A DNA stretch of 64,000 bases from contig NZ_CP026730.1 in the NCBI RefSeq assembly GCF_003369795.1, positions 3,768,501-3,832,500 of the forward strand, read 5' to 3'. The notes beneath the pieces were generated by a model that did no database searches, was not told the origin of the DNA, and saw nothing but the letters and a program-made list of their open reading frames with translations. Made by a program: the position numbers and the translations under genes. Shown in pieces: positions 50,070-62,390 of this stretch (position 1 is the stretch's first letter; every line of letters starts with the position of its first letter). The DNA is from Streptomyces sp. CB09001 (GTDB taxonomy: Bacteria > Actinomycetota > Actinomycetes > Streptomycetales > Streptomycetaceae).

Positions 50070-50104
50070 GGGGAACCAGTTCGTACCGTGCACTGGTTGT
50101 CCCC
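50070..50104 (+). promoter_or_regulatory. Leader hairpin before the Asn-synthase-like gene
   Basis: GGGGAACCAGT pairs with ACTGGTTGTCCCC (one bulge) and ends 8 bp before the GGAGG site at 50112. It could affect translation or be an attenuator. Confidence 0.4.
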
Positions 50105-50121
50105 AGCCTGTGGAGGCGTCG

Positions 50122-52248
50122 ATGCGGTGGTTGGTGGGGTGGAGCAGCGCCGCCGTGGGAGTGGGAGCAGCAGCGGGGATCGCCGGAGCGGGCGGCTCCG
50201 CCGGGGCCACCGGCTACGACGGTGAGACCGTGCAGCCCGTGGGCGCCCAGCCGTTGTGGGGCGACCCCGATCCGCTGTGGGCGGTCGGCGACTGGCGGCC
50301 CGACGAGGTGCGCGTCGTCGCCGCCGACGCGCAGACCCGGATCGCCGTGCTCGGCATCTGCGGGGCGAGCGACGAGCAGCTGCGGGTCGCGCTGTTCGCC
50401 GCGCGCGGGGGCGCGCTTCGGCATCTGACGGCGTGGCCCGGCAGCTACACGGCCGTCGTCCAGGTGGGGCGGCGGATCACCGTCTGCGGCGACCTCGCGG
50501 GCGCGCGGCCGGTTTTCCACACCCCTTGGGCCTCCGGCACCGCCTACGCGACCGCCGCGCTGCCGCTGGCCGACCTCGTCGAGGCCAACCTCGACTTCGG
50601 CCACCTCGCCGCGCTGCTCGCCACGCCCGACGTGCCGGCCGCGCTGGACGACTCCACCCCGTACGACGGCGTGAAGCGTGTTCCGCCGGGGCACGCGCTG
50701 ATTCTGCGTGCCGGGGCGCGGGAGATCGCCGGGTACGAACCGGTGGCCTCGCTCGCCGTCGCGGCGCCCTCGGCCGACCCCGACCGTGCGGTGGACGGCG
50801 TGCGGGACGCCCTGGTGGACGCGGTGCGCACCCGGCTCGCCGCGCCGCGGCACGTCCCCGGGGACGGCATCGACCCCGGGCCCGTCCCGGGCATGGGGCC
50901 CGCGGAGCGGCGGGCGGCCCGCGGGATGCCGGTGCCGGGCATCGGGGCCGACCTGTCCGGCGGGCCGGCCTCGGGCACGCTGGCGCTGCTGGCGGCCGGG
51001 CTGCCGGGGATGCCGGGGACCGTGCTCGGACACGGGACCGGAGCGGGGGAGCGGCTGCTGGCCGTCACCTTCAACGACCTCGCCGTCGGCGGGCAGGAGC
51101 CCGAGCTGGCGCGGGCGGGGGCGCTCGCGGCCAACCCGCGGCTGCACCACGTGGTCGTCACCGGGGGCGAGGACATGCTGCCGTACGCCGCGCTGGACGG
51201 GCCGCTGACCGACGAACCGGCCTCTTCCCTGGTCTCCGCCGCACGGCACCGGGCGCGGCTGGCGGCGGGCAGTGCGGACCACTTCACCGGGTACGGGGCG
51301 CGGCAGGTGCTCGACGCGCATCCGGCGCGCCTCGCCGACCTGCTCATGGACCGCAAGCGGCGCCATCTGGTCCGGCCGGTCGCCGCACTGGCCAAGGCCG
51401 ACGGGTCGGTGCTGGTCCCCGCGCGCGTGTACGGCGCGGCGCGGCGGCTGGCGCGCACGCCGTACCGGAGTGGGCTGGAGGTGCTCGCCGAGCGGTTGCT
51501 GCGCAGACGGTTCGACACGCCGGGCGACGGGGCGATGGACGCCTCCCTGGCCGCGCTGACCTGGGCCGGGCCGGGGCCGGCGGCGCGGTGGCTGACCGGA
51601 GAGGCGCTGGCTGAAGTATCGGTTCGCCTGCAGACGTCCTCGCAGCGGTCGGGGGTGGGTCCCGGGCAGCGTCCGGGGGACTTCCGGGCGCGGGCGGCGC
51701 TGGCGCGGCAGGCGGCCGAGGTGCGGGTGCTGGAGCAGGCCGCGGAGATCCGCTTCCAGCGGCTGCACACGCCGTTCCTGGACAACCAGGTCGTACGGGC
51801 CTGCCGGGCTCTGCCGGAGGCGCTGCGGGTGCAGCCGGGGGCGCGGGCGGCGATCCTGCGGACGGTGCTGGAGGGGGCGGGGGTGAGCGAGCTGCCGAGC
51901 GGGTGGGGGGCGCCCACGCAGGCGCTGGCGGCCTCCACGGCGCGGACGGGGCTGCGGGTCGCCGCGGACTCCCTGCTCGGGCTCTTCGACCGGCCGCTGC
52001 TCGCGGAGGCCGGTCTGGTGGAGGCGCGGGTCGTGCGCAAGGCGGTGCGGGCGGCGGCCGCGGGTGAACCGCTGCCGCTGGACGGGCTGGCCGACCTCGT
52101 CTCCCTGGAGCTGTGGCTCGGCCGCCTCCTGGCCCGCCGCGGCACCTGCTGGACCGGCACCCCGGCCCGCCAACGCGCGGTACCCGCGGGCATCGCGCCG
52201 CAGCGGGGGGCGCTGGGCGGGGCCGGGGCGGTCGTGCGGCGGGTCTGA
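50122..52248 (+). CDS. Asparagine-synthase-like protein with degenerate nucleotide loop
   Basis: A 708-aa protein with the two-domain plan of asparagine synthases and lasso-peptide cyclases. The N-terminal part (MRWLVGWSS...) lacks the catalytic Cys2, so it cannot act as glutaminase. The middle (RVPPGHALILRAG, LDDSTPYDGVKRVPPGH) is the typical hinge. The synthetase P-loop, SGGxDS in active enzymes, reads LSGGPASGT here, losing the Asp. A C-terminal domain with RLHTPFLDNQVVRACRALP is preserved. GGAGG lies 5 nt before ATG 50122. No lasso precursor or B-type protease is visible. It may bind but not hydrolyse nucleotides, or be a regulator conserved next to NsdA-like genes. Confidence 0.85.
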   Translation: MRWLVGWSSAAVGVGAAAGIAGAGGSAGATGYDGETVQPVGAQPLWGDPDPLWAVGDWRPDEVRVVAADAQTRIAVLGICGASDEQLRVALFAARGGALRHLTAWPGSYTAVVQVGRRITVCGDLAGARPVFHTPWASGTAYATAALPLADLVEANLDFGHLAALLATPDVPAALDDSTPYDGVKRVPPGHALILRAGAREIAGYEPVASLAVAAPSADPDRAVDGVRDALVDAVRTRLAAPRHVPGDGIDPGPVPGMGPAERRAARGMPVPGIGADLSGGPASGTLALLAAGLPGMPGTVLGHGTGAGERLLAVTFNDLAVGGQEPELARAGALAANPRLHHVVVTGGEDMLPYAALDGPLTDEPASSLVSAARHRARLAAGSADHFTGYGARQVLDAHPARLADLLMDRKRRHLVRPVAALAKADGSVLVPARVYGAARRLARTPYRSGLEVLAERLLRRRFDTPGDGAMDASLAALTWAGPGPAARWLTGEALAEVSVRLQTSSQRSGVGPGQRPGDFRARAALARQAAEVRVLEQAAEIRFQRLHTPFLDNQVVRACRALPEALRVQPGARAAILRTVLEGAGVSELPSGWGAPTQALAASTARTGLRVAADSLLGLFDRPLLAEAGLVEARVVRKAVRAAAAGEPLPLDGLADLVSLELWLGRLLARRGTCWTGTPARQRAVPAGIAPQRGALGGAGAVVRRV

Positions 52249-52289
52249 GGTGGGTGCCCGCACCACACCGGTGCGGCGACAATGACTCC

Positions 52290-55200
52290 GTGCGGTACAG
52301 AATCCTGGGCGTCACCCAGACGGAGGACCACGGCACCGTCGTAAACCCCGGCGGTCCCCGCCTACGCGCGCTGCTCACCGCCCTCGCCCTGCGCCCCGGC
52401 GACGTCGTCACGCCCACCACGCTGATCGACGAGGTCTGGGCGGAGGACGACCCCCCGCAGGACGCCCCCGCCGCCCTCCAGGCGCTGGTCGGCCGCCTCC
52501 GCCGTACCGTCGGCAAAGAGGCCGTCGCCTCCGCCCCCGGCGGATACCGGCTCGTGGCGACCCGCGACGACGTGGACCTGTTCGTCTTCGAGCGCCTCGT
52601 ACGGCAGGGCACCACCGCCCTCGAACACGGCGATGCCGCGACCGCCGCCCGGCACCTGGACGAGGCGCTCGCCCTCTGGCGCGGCCCCGCCCTGGCCGAT
52701 CTCCCCGGTCACGCCGCCGGCCCCGACGCCCTGCGCCTGGAGGCGACCCGCGCCCGTATCGAGGCCGGTCTGCGTCTCGGTGACGCCCACGACGCCGTAC
52801 CGCGGCTGCGCGAACTGACCACCGCGCACCCGTACGACGAACCGCTGCACGCCCTCCTCATCGCCGCCCTGCGCGCCTCCGGCCGCGACGCCGACGCGCT
52901 GGCCGCCTACGAGAGCGCCCGCCGCACCCTCGCCGACGGCCTGGGCACCGAACCCGGTCCCCGGCTGCGCGCCCTGCACGCCGAACTGCTCGGCGCCCGG
53001 AGCGCGGAGCGGCTCGCCCCGGCACCCGAGCGGGCTCCGTCCGACGGCCGCAAGGGCAACATCAGGCCTCGGCTGACCACCTTCGTGGGACGGGAACTGG
53101 AAATCGACGCCATCCGTTCCGAACTGCACGGGGCCCGACTCGTCACCCTCACCGGGCCCGGCGGATCCGGGAAGACCCGTCTCGCCGAGGAGGCCGCCGC
53201 CGGGCTCGAGCAGGCGTGGCTGGTCGAGCTCGCTCCGCTCGACCGGCCGGACGCGGTGCCCGGCGCCGTCGTCAACGCCCTCGGGCTGCGCGAGACCGTG
53301 CTGCTGACCGGCGACCGGCCGGCCGTGCAGACCGACCCCGTCGCCCTGCTCGTCGAGTACTGCGCCCCACGCAGCCAACTCCTGGTCCTCGACAACTGCG
53401 AACACGTCATCGGCGCTGCGGCCCGGCTCGCCGAAACCCTGCTGACCCGCTGCCCGGGCCTCACCGTCCTCGCCACCAGCCGGGAACCCCTGGGCGTGCC
53501 CGGCGAGTCGGTGCGACCGGTCGAGCCGCTCACCCCCGAGCAGGCGCAACGCCTGTTCACCGCGCGCGCCGGCGCCGTGCGTCCCGACGCGGACGCGGTC
53601 CTGCGGGACGAGGAGGCGGTCGCTGAGATCTGCCGGCGTCTGGACGGACTGCCGCTGGCCATCGAGCTGGCGGCCGCGCGGCTGCGGCTGCTCACCCCAC
53701 GGGAGATCGCCGACCGGCTCGACGACCGCTTCCGCCTGCTCACCTCGGGCAGCCGTACCGTCCTGCCCCGCCAGCAGACGCTGCGCGCGGTCGTCGACTG
53801 GTCCTGGGACCTCCTCGACGAGGCGGAACGCACGTTGCTGCGTGAACTGTCGGTCTTCGCGGGCGGCTGGGACCTGGCGGCCGCGGAGGCCGTGGGCACC
53901 GGGCCCGCTGCGGACCTCCTCGGGGCCCTCGTCGACAAGTCCCTCGTCGTCGCCGACCCGGGCGCCGACGGTGCCGCCATGCGCTATCGCCTGCTGGAGA
54001 CCATTCACGAGTACGCGGAGGAACGCGCCGCCGAGACGCCCGGGCTGCGCGACGCCGCCGAACGCGCCCACCGCGCGTGGGCCCGCGCCCTGGCCCAGGA
54101 AGCCGACCCGCTGCTGCGCTCGGCCGGACAACTGCCGTACATCACCCGCCTGGAGACCGAGCACGACAACATCCGCGCGGCCCTCGACCGCTCCCTCGGC
54201 GCGGGCGACGAGCCGGAGGCCGCGGCCCTCGCGCTCGCCATGGGCTGGTTCTGGTGGCTGCGCAACTACCGGCATGAAGGCGTCAGATGGCTGGACCGGG
54301 TGCTGCGCCTCGGAGCCGCCCTGGATGCGGGGGGTGGCCAGGTGCCGACGGCGGACGTGCTCGCCACCGCCGACCCCGTCGGCGCGCTCCTCGCCGGGAG
54401 CGAGGGTGGCCCGACGCACCCGCTGCACTCCTTGCGCATGCAGGTGCGGATGATGCACATCCTCCTCACCTTCGAGACCGCGCCGAGGGAGGGACTGTTC
54501 GACGAGCGCATGCGGCGGTACGTCCGGCGGGTGCGGGACCACTTCGCGGCGGGCGGTCCCGAAGCGGCCCGGGTGCCCGGTCTCGTCTGGCCGCTGACCG
54601 AGTTCTTCGTCAGCGACTCCGGCGACGTCCAGGGATCCATGGACGCCTCCGTCGCCAACTGCCGTGCCCATGGGGGCGAGTGGGAGATCGCCGCCAGTCT
54701 CATGTTCCGTACGCATGCGGTGGTCGACATCTCGGGCTCCCCCGCAGGTATCGACGACGATCTGGCGGAGATGCGTGTGCTCAGCCGACGCGTCGGCGAC
54801 CGCTTGGTGGAGGCCCAGGTGTGCAGCGCCTTCGGCGAGGCCGCCATGGTGCGCGGCCGCTACGAGGAGGCCAGGGCCGAGTACGCGGAGGCGCTGCGGC
54901 TCGCCGAGGAGGTGGGGGCCTTCGCGGAGGCACCGTTCCTCATCGCCCGGCTCGCCGAGATCGCCTACCGCGAGGGGGACCACGGCACGGCGCTCGGCGT
55001 ACTCGACGAGGCCGGCGCGGCGGCCGACCGGTACGGCGTGGTGGACTCCAAGGCCTTCGTTCTGATGCTGCGGGCCGGGCTCGCGGTGGTGGACGAGGAG
55101 TTCGCGCGGGCCCGCGTCCTGTGGGAGGCGGCCCGCGAGGAGTGCCTGCGCGGCACGCCGCCGCCGCAGTTCCTCGCCATGCTGGGGCTGGTGGACGCGC

Positions 55201-55569
55201 TCGTGACGGCGGGCGAGTCGGGGCCGGGGGCAGCCTTGCCGCTGCTGGTGGACACCCTTCGGACGGCCGTCGAGGAACGGTGCGCCGAGCTGGTCCTCGC
55301 GACCCTGGTGGACAGCGCGGCGGGGCTGCTGAGCGACATCGGTGACCAGGCCCGTGCGGTACGGCTGCTCGGTGCAGCCGGGCACTGGCGCGGCGACCGC
55401 CCGCGCCCCATGCCGGACCGGGCACACGCCGAGCGGGCCGAGGCCGCCGCCCGCGGTGTCCTCGGCCCGGAGCGGTACGCCGCCGAAGTGGCCGCGGGCG
55501 CCTGCCTCACGCCCCGGGACGTCGTCGGCGAGCTGGAGACGGCGGTGCGGCGGCCGGTTCCGCAGGCTC

Positions 55570-55583
<14 letters not shown>
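52290..55583 (+). CDS. AfsR/SARP-type large regulator (BTAD-NB-TPR)
   Basis: A 1097-aa regulator. Residues 1-95 are an OmpR-like winged helix (LRALLTALALRPGDVVTPTTLIDEVW), about 100-240 the bacterial activator domain, and an STAND/NB-ARC ATPase follows with P-loop GPGGSGKT at about 288-295 and Walker B LLVLDNCEHV. TPR-like helices fill 600-1097. Such proteins activate secondary metabolism on ATP or ligand sensing. GTG 52290 lies 6 nt after GACAAT, so the message may be leaderless. It begins 41 bp after the Asn-synthase-like gene. Confidence 0.9.
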
Positions 55584-57642
<2,059 letters not shown>

Positions 57643-57822
57643 CGCGGAAAGCCCCCGCCAACCTGCCCAGCCAGTCCGAACACCGGGTCAGCGTGCCATA
57701 TTGGCTTTTGTTCAGGACCCCCCTGTGCCGACCGTCACTCGTCTGTGGGGACTTCACGTGCCGCGGTAATGACGCTCAGCCGTTCGGGGAAGGAGAAACG
57801 GGCTCCCGACGGCGCCGCCGTC

Positions 57823-58743
57823 TTACACCGGCCGCGACCGCAGCCCCTCCAGCAGGATGTCCAGCAGCCGGGCCGAGGCCGCCGCCTGCTGGACCGGGTC
57901 CGGCAGCGAGGGCGCCGCCGTGGCTATGACCAGCAGTACGTCCGACACCGACACGTCCGGCCGCAGCTCACCCGCCGTCCGCGCCCGCTCCACGAGCCGG
58001 CCCACGACCTCCAGCAGTGCCGCGGCCCCGTCGTCGCTCGCCACGGAACCCATGACAGAGCCCGTGACAGAGCCCGAGGCAGAGCCCGTGACAGAAGCTG
58101 CCGCAGGACCTGTGGCAGAGGCTGGGACAGGGCCCGCGGCGTCCGCGACGGAACCTCCGCCGACGGCCGACGCCCTGGCGGCGGCGGACTCCTCGGGCAC
58201 CAGCCGCAGCTCGCCGGTGCCCGGCTGTATCCGCTGCTGCGGCACCCGCGGATCACCGGCGGCCGCACCACCGGAACCACCCAGGCCACCGTCGGTGTCG
58301 GCGTCGTCCGGCACCCCGACCCGCAGCACCTGCGGCGGCAGCAGCCGGCCGGCGCCCGAGGCAACCGACGTCCGCAGGAAGCGGGACAGCGCCGACCACG
58401 GCTCGTCCTCCTGCCCGAGCGCCGTGCGGGCCTGGTCGGTCAGCCGCGCCGTCTCCTCCTCGGCTATCCGACGCACCAGCACGTCCTTGCTCGGGAAACG
58501 CCGGTACACCGTGCCGACACCGACCCGGGCGCGCCGCGCCACGTCCTCCATCGGCGCGCCGTACCCCAGCTCGCCGAACACCTCCCGCGCCGCGCGCAGC
58601 ACGTGCTCCAGATTGCGCTGGGCGTCCACGCGCAAGGGCGCGCTCCGTGCCGCGTCGCCGCGTGCGCCGCCCGCCGCCGTACTCATCGCACCGCCGGGCG
58701 CGACGGCCGACGTGGACGACCAATGAGAATCCTGAACATGCAT
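57823..58743 (-). CDS. TetR-family regulator with low-complexity insert
   Basis: A 306-aa regulator. The HTH is near residue 45-95 (LRAAREVFGELGYGAPMEDVARRARVGVGTVYRRFPSKDVLVRRI). The ligand domain is split by about 90 residues of low-complexity sequence, including Ser/Gly/Thr repeats (ASVTGSASGSVTGSVMGS) from a 12-bp-type DNA repeat at about 58055-58150. The end LVIATAAPSLPDPVQQAAASARLLDILLEGL is normal TetR. ATG 58743 follows GGGGGA at 7 nt. It is divergent from the NADH dehydrogenase gene and may control it. Confidence 0.87.
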   Translation of the reverse strand: MHVQDSHWSSTSAVAPGGAMSTAAGGARGDAARSAPLRVDAQRNLEHVLRAAREVFGELGYGAPMEDVARRARVGVGTVYRRFPSKDVLVRRIAEEETARLTDQARTALGQEDEPWSALSRFLRTSVASGAGRLLPPQVLRVGVPDDADTDGGLGGSGGAAAGDPRVPQQRIQPGTGELRLVPEESAAARASAVGGGSVADAAGPVPASATGPAAASVTGSASGSVTGSVMGSVASDDGAAALLEVVGRLVERARTAGELRPDVSVSDVLLVIATAAPSLPDPVQQAAASARLLDILLEGLRSRPV

Positions 58744-58886
58744 AGACAATCCCCCGGTAATGACGTCTCCCCCCGGAGACTCCCCGCCATCGAAAGCCGG
58801 AGTGCGTGGAACGGGCCCGGTTGCGCGGCCCGCCCGTCGCGGACCCCATGAGCACATCCCCCTGCACACCGTGGGAAAGAACATAG

Positions 58887-58901
58887 TTGAGCGGGGGTCA
58901 A
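58887..58901. promoter_or_regulatory. Possible TetR operator
   Basis: TTGA-N7-TCAA dyad within a locally A/T-richer stretch between the divergent TetR and NADH dehydrogenase genes. It is short, so confidence is low. Confidence 0.35.
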
Positions 58902-59115
58902 TTCAGAAGGGGCACGTTCCGCACGGAGCGCCCCCCGATCGGAGCACGGATCACACATGCCCCGAATGTGCCGCCCTGCGAACCCGCACTCACCCATGCT
59001 GACCTGCGTGATCATGTCGTGTGACGTCGATTCCCGGGGCCGGGCGCCTCGACGATCTCCGGTCACACAAATTGACGAGCCTGTGGACAAACGCAAGCGC
59101 CGGGTGCGTCATGGG

Positions 59116-60495
59116 ATGGTGAAGGAACGTGCGCGCATTCTCGTTGTCGGCGGTGGCTACGTCGGGATGTACACGGCCCTGCGGCTGCAACGGAATCTCA
59201 AGGGCGAACTGCGGCGGGGCGAGGCCGAGATCACGGTCGTCACCCCCGACGCCTACATGACCTATCAGCCGTTCCTCCCCGAGGCGGCGGCCGGTTCCAT
59301 CTCCCCCCGGCACGTCGTCGTGCCCCTGCGCCGCGTCCTCGGCCAGTGCGACGTCGTCGTCGGCGAGGCCCGGTCCATCGACCACACGACCCGCACCGCC
59401 ACCATCACCACCCTCGCCACCGACGAGGAGGAGACGGGCGCACGCCGGCTGACCTACGACGAACTCGTCCTCGCCCCCGGCTCCGTCTCGCGCACCCTGC
59501 CCGTGCCCGGACTCGCCGACCACGGCGTCGGTTTCAAGACCGTCGAGGAGGCCATCGGCCTGCGCAACCACGTCCTCGAACAGATGGACATCGCCTCCTC
59601 CACCCGCGACCCCGCCATCCGCGACGCCGCGCTCACCTTCGTCTTCGTCGGCGGCGGCTACGCGGGCGTGGAGGCGCTCGGCGAGCTGGAGGACATGGCC
59701 CGCTACGCCGCGCGGTACTACCACAACGTGACCCCCGAGGACATGAAGTGGATCCTCGTCGAAGCCTCGGGCCGCATCCTGCCCGAGGTCGGCGAGGAAC
59801 TGGGCCGCTACACGGTCACCGAACTGCGCCGCCGCAACATCGACGTACGCCTGGACACCCGCCTCGAGTCCTGCGCCGACCGCGTCGCCGTACTCAGCGA
59901 CGGCTCCCGCTTCCCTACCCGGACGGTCGTCTGGACGGCCGGCGTCAAGCCGCACCCCGTCCTCGCCGCCACCGACCTGCCCCTGGACGACCGCGGCCGG
60001 CTCGCCTGCACCGCCCACCTGTCGGTCGACGGCGCCCCGCACGCGTGGGCGGCCGGAGACGCCGCCGCCGTCCCCGACGTCACCGCGGCGGAACCGGGCC
60101 GGAACTGCGCGCCCAACGCCCAGCACGCCGTCCGCCAGGCCAGGATCCTCGGCGACAACGTCGCCCATGCCCTGCGCGGCGAGCCCCTCGACACGTACGC
60201 GCACCGGCACGCGGGCTCCGTCGCCTCCCTCGGCTTCCACAAGGGCGTCGCACACGTCTACGGGCGCAAGCTCAAGGGCTACCCCGCGTGGTTCATGCAC
60301 CGCGCCTACCACCTCAGCCGCGTCCCCACCGTCAACCGCAAGGCGCGCGTACTGGCCGAATGGGTGATCGCCGGGCTCTTCAAACGGGAGATCGTCTCCC
60401 TGGGGTCACTCGAACATCCGCGGGCGGAGTTCGAACTCGCGGCCGGTGGAAAGCCTTCTCAGGAGCCCCCGCACAACCCGAAGGGGTCGTCCTGA
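59116..60495 (+). CDS. ndh: Type II NADH dehydrogenase (NDH-2-like)
   Basis: A 459-aa FAD protein that would pass electrons from NADH to the quinone pool without pumping protons. The FAD motif is ILVVGGGYVGMYTALRL at the N-terminus; a second Rossmann loop FVFVGGGYAGVEALGELED (near 180) binds NADH. CAPNAQHAVRQA and AWAAGDAAAVPD are typical. The C-terminal helix would touch the membrane. The start is uncertain: ATG 59116 (MVKERARILVV) is best; GTG 59104 and 59119 are alternatives. Confidence 0.9.
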   Translation: MVKERARILVVGGGYVGMYTALRLQRNLKGELRRGEAEITVVTPDAYMTYQPFLPEAAAGSISPRHVVVPLRRVLGQCDVVVGEARSIDHTTRTATITTLATDEEETGARRLTYDELVLAPGSVSRTLPVPGLADHGVGFKTVEEAIGLRNHVLEQMDIASSTRDPAIRDAALTFVFVGGGYAGVEALGELEDMARYAARYYHNVTPEDMKWILVEASGRILPEVGEELGRYTVTELRRRNIDVRLDTRLESCADRVAVLSDGSRFPTRTVVWTAGVKPHPVLAATDLPLDDRGRLACTAHLSVDGAPHAWAAGDAAAVPDVTAAEPGRNCAPNAQHAVRQARILGDNVAHALRGEPLDTYAHRHAGSVASLGFHKGVAHVYGRKLKGYPAWFMHRAYHLSRVPTVNRKARVLAEWVIAGLFKREIVSLGSLEHPRAEFELAAGGKPSQEPPHNPKGSS

Positions 60496-60677
60496 CCGGA
60501 CCCAGGAACTCCCCCGGCCACTGGGGCGTCTGACGGATGTCGGCCAGGCGGGCACCCTGCCAGACTGGTCCACCACCGCGGGCGCGTCGCCGCTCGCCCC
60601 AGCGCGGCCCCCGGGGCCCGGGCCGCCCCGGCCCGTCCCGGTCCCCGGCCGCCGACAACTACACGAGGCAAGGATTC

Positions 60678-62336
60678 GTGAACTTCACGCGCTGGAGCGC
60701 CCGACTCCCCGGAACACAGCGCCGCGCCGCCGCGCGGACCGACACGGCCCTCTCCCCGGACCGGCGGGCGGACGGCTCCGTACCCGCCGCCCGCGCCGAA
60801 CAGCTGACCGACGAGGCGCCGCTCGCCGCCGACCTCCCCAGCGTTGACGAACTGCCGGTCCGCGACGTCCTCGGCCGCGTCCCGGCCCTCGTCGCCCTCC
60901 TGCACGGCCCCGAGCACCGCCTCGCCTACGTCAACGACGCCTACGTCGCCGCCTTCGGCATCCGCGACCTCGGCGCCCGCGCCCGCGAGGCCCTCCCCGA
61001 GCTGGACGAGCCGGGCCTCTTCCCGCTCCTGGACCAGGTCCAGCGCAGCGGCAGGCCCCGCACCCTCAAGTCCCGCAAGGCCCCGGACGGCCGCTCGTAC
61101 ACCTTCACCTGCACCCCGGTCACCGCGGGGCACAACGGCGACGGCCGCGGAGTGCTCGTCTTCGCGACCGACGTCACCGACCACGCCGAAGCCGCCGGCC
61201 GGCTCCGGGCGAGCGAACGCAGCCAGCGCGAGACCGCCGTCACCCTCCAGCGCTCCCTGCTCCCGCAGGAGCTGGAGGAGCCCGACGACCTGCGCGTCGC
61301 CGCCACCTACCACCCCGGCGGCACCGAGGCCGCGGTCGGCGGCGACTGGTACGACGTGATCACCCTGGGCGGCGGCCGCACCGCCCTGGTCATCGGCGAC
61401 GTCATGGGCCGAGGCGTCCGCGCGGCGGCCGTCATGGGCCAGCTCCGCACGGCGGTCCGGGCCTACGCCCGCCTCGACCTGCCCCCGCACGAGGTGCTCC
61501 AGCTCCTCGACGGCCTCGCCGCCGAGATCGACGCCAACCAGATCGCCACCTGCGTCTACGCCATCCACGACCCGAACGAGGGCCGGCTCGTCTACGCGTC
61601 CGCCGGCCACCTCCCCATCCTGGTCCGCGACGAGGACGGCACCGTCCAGCGCGCCGACGAACCCACCGGCCCGCCGCTGGGCACCGGCGGCTGGATCCAC
61701 ACGTCCGGCTCGATCGCCCTGCCCCCAGGCTCCACGGCCGTCCTCTACACCGACGGCCTGGTCGAGCGCCGCGACGAGGACCTCGACGAGGGCATCGCCG
61801 CACTGGAGCGCGCCCTGTCCGGCGCCACCGGCACGCCCCAGGTGGTCTGCGACCGGCTGGTCCGCTCAGCGGGCGTCACCCCGGACCACGACGACGACGT
61901 CGCCGTCCTGGTCCTCCAGCACCCCGCCCGCAAGGGCGCCGAGGCCGAGCTGTTCCGCAACGCCGCCCTGGAACTGCTCGGCGGGGTGGAAGCGGCCCCA
62001 CGCGCGCGTGCCTTCGCCTCCGGCGTCCTCACCAGCTGGCGCTTCCCCACCGAGCTGCACGACCTCGGCGTCCTGGCCACCAGCGAACTGGTCGCCAACT
62101 CCCTCCAGCACGGCACCCCGCCGATGCGACTGCGGCTGCGCCGTACCGACCGCCGCCTGATCATCGAGGTGACCGACGGCGACGACCACCTGCCCCGCCG
62201 CCGCCGCGCGGAGCCGGGGGACGAGTCCGGCCGGGGCATCGCCATCGTCGCGACGATCGCCTCCAACTGGGGGTCCAGGCGCACCCCGGGCGGCGGCAAG
62301 GCGGTCTGGTGCGAGTTCGTCCTGCAGAAGCCCTGA
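60678..62336 (+). CDS. PAS - SpoIIE phosphatase - HATPase regulator
   Basis: A 552-aa three-domain signalling protein. Residues about 60-180 form a PAS fold (RVPALVALLHGPEHRLAYVNDAYVAAFG), 190-400 a PP2C/SpoIIE phosphatase (LQRSLLPQEL, GGDWYDVI, IGDVMGRGVRAA, SAGHLPIL, LYTDGLVERRD, DDDVAVLVL), and 430-552 an RsbW-like ATPase (ELVANSLQHGTPP; ESGRGIAIVATIASNWG). It combines kinase- and phosphatase-type modules of the partner-switching sigma control system. GTG 60678 has AAGGA 4 nt upstream. It lies 182 bp after ndh on the same strand. Confidence 0.92.
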   Translation: MNFTRWSARLPGTQRRAAARTDTALSPDRRADGSVPAARAEQLTDEAPLAADLPSVDELPVRDVLGRVPALVALLHGPEHRLAYVNDAYVAAFGIRDLGARAREALPELDEPGLFPLLDQVQRSGRPRTLKSRKAPDGRSYTFTCTPVTAGHNGDGRGVLVFATDVTDHAEAAGRLRASERSQRETAVTLQRSLLPQELEEPDDLRVAATYHPGGTEAAVGGDWYDVITLGGGRTALVIGDVMGRGVRAAAVMGQLRTAVRAYARLDLPPHEVLQLLDGLAAEIDANQIATCVYAIHDPNEGRLVYASAGHLPILVRDEDGTVQRADEPTGPPLGTGGWIHTSGSIALPPGSTAVLYTDGLVERRDEDLDEGIAALERALSGATGTPQVVCDRLVRSAGVTPDHDDDVAVLVLQHPARKGAEAELFRNAALELLGGVEAAPRARAFASGVLTSWRFPTELHDLGVLATSELVANSLQHGTPPMRLRLRRTDRRLIIEVTDGDDHLPRRRRAEPGDESGRGIAIVATIASNWGSRRTPGGGKAVWCEFVLQKP

Positions 62337-62390
62337 GCCGACGGCGGAGCGGGAGCGGACCCCGCCCAGCCGCGACCCGCCGGCCCCCGC

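Larger units (their letters stand above)
49411..50121 (+). other. Long regulatory region between the NsdA-like and Asn-synthase-like genes
   Basis: A 711-bp divergent intergenic region, very long for this genome. It holds a perfect dyad AAATCACC-GTT-GGTGATTT (49835-49853), two copies of AGGGCGCGTTG about 20 bp apart (49885 and 49905), and a hairpin just before the downstream ribosome binding site. I see no supported gene; open frames here lack codon bias. Confidence 0.55.

Noticed and set aside
49507..50121. N-terminal extension of the Asn-synthase-like gene
   Set aside because: The frame is open but has no homology-like pattern, contains the regulatory repeats, and a strong GGAGG site marks ATG 50122.
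52362..55427. Long minus-strand frame opposite the AfsR-like gene
   Set aside because: Antisense shadow; no domain, no ribosome site, and the plus-strand protein has complete domains.
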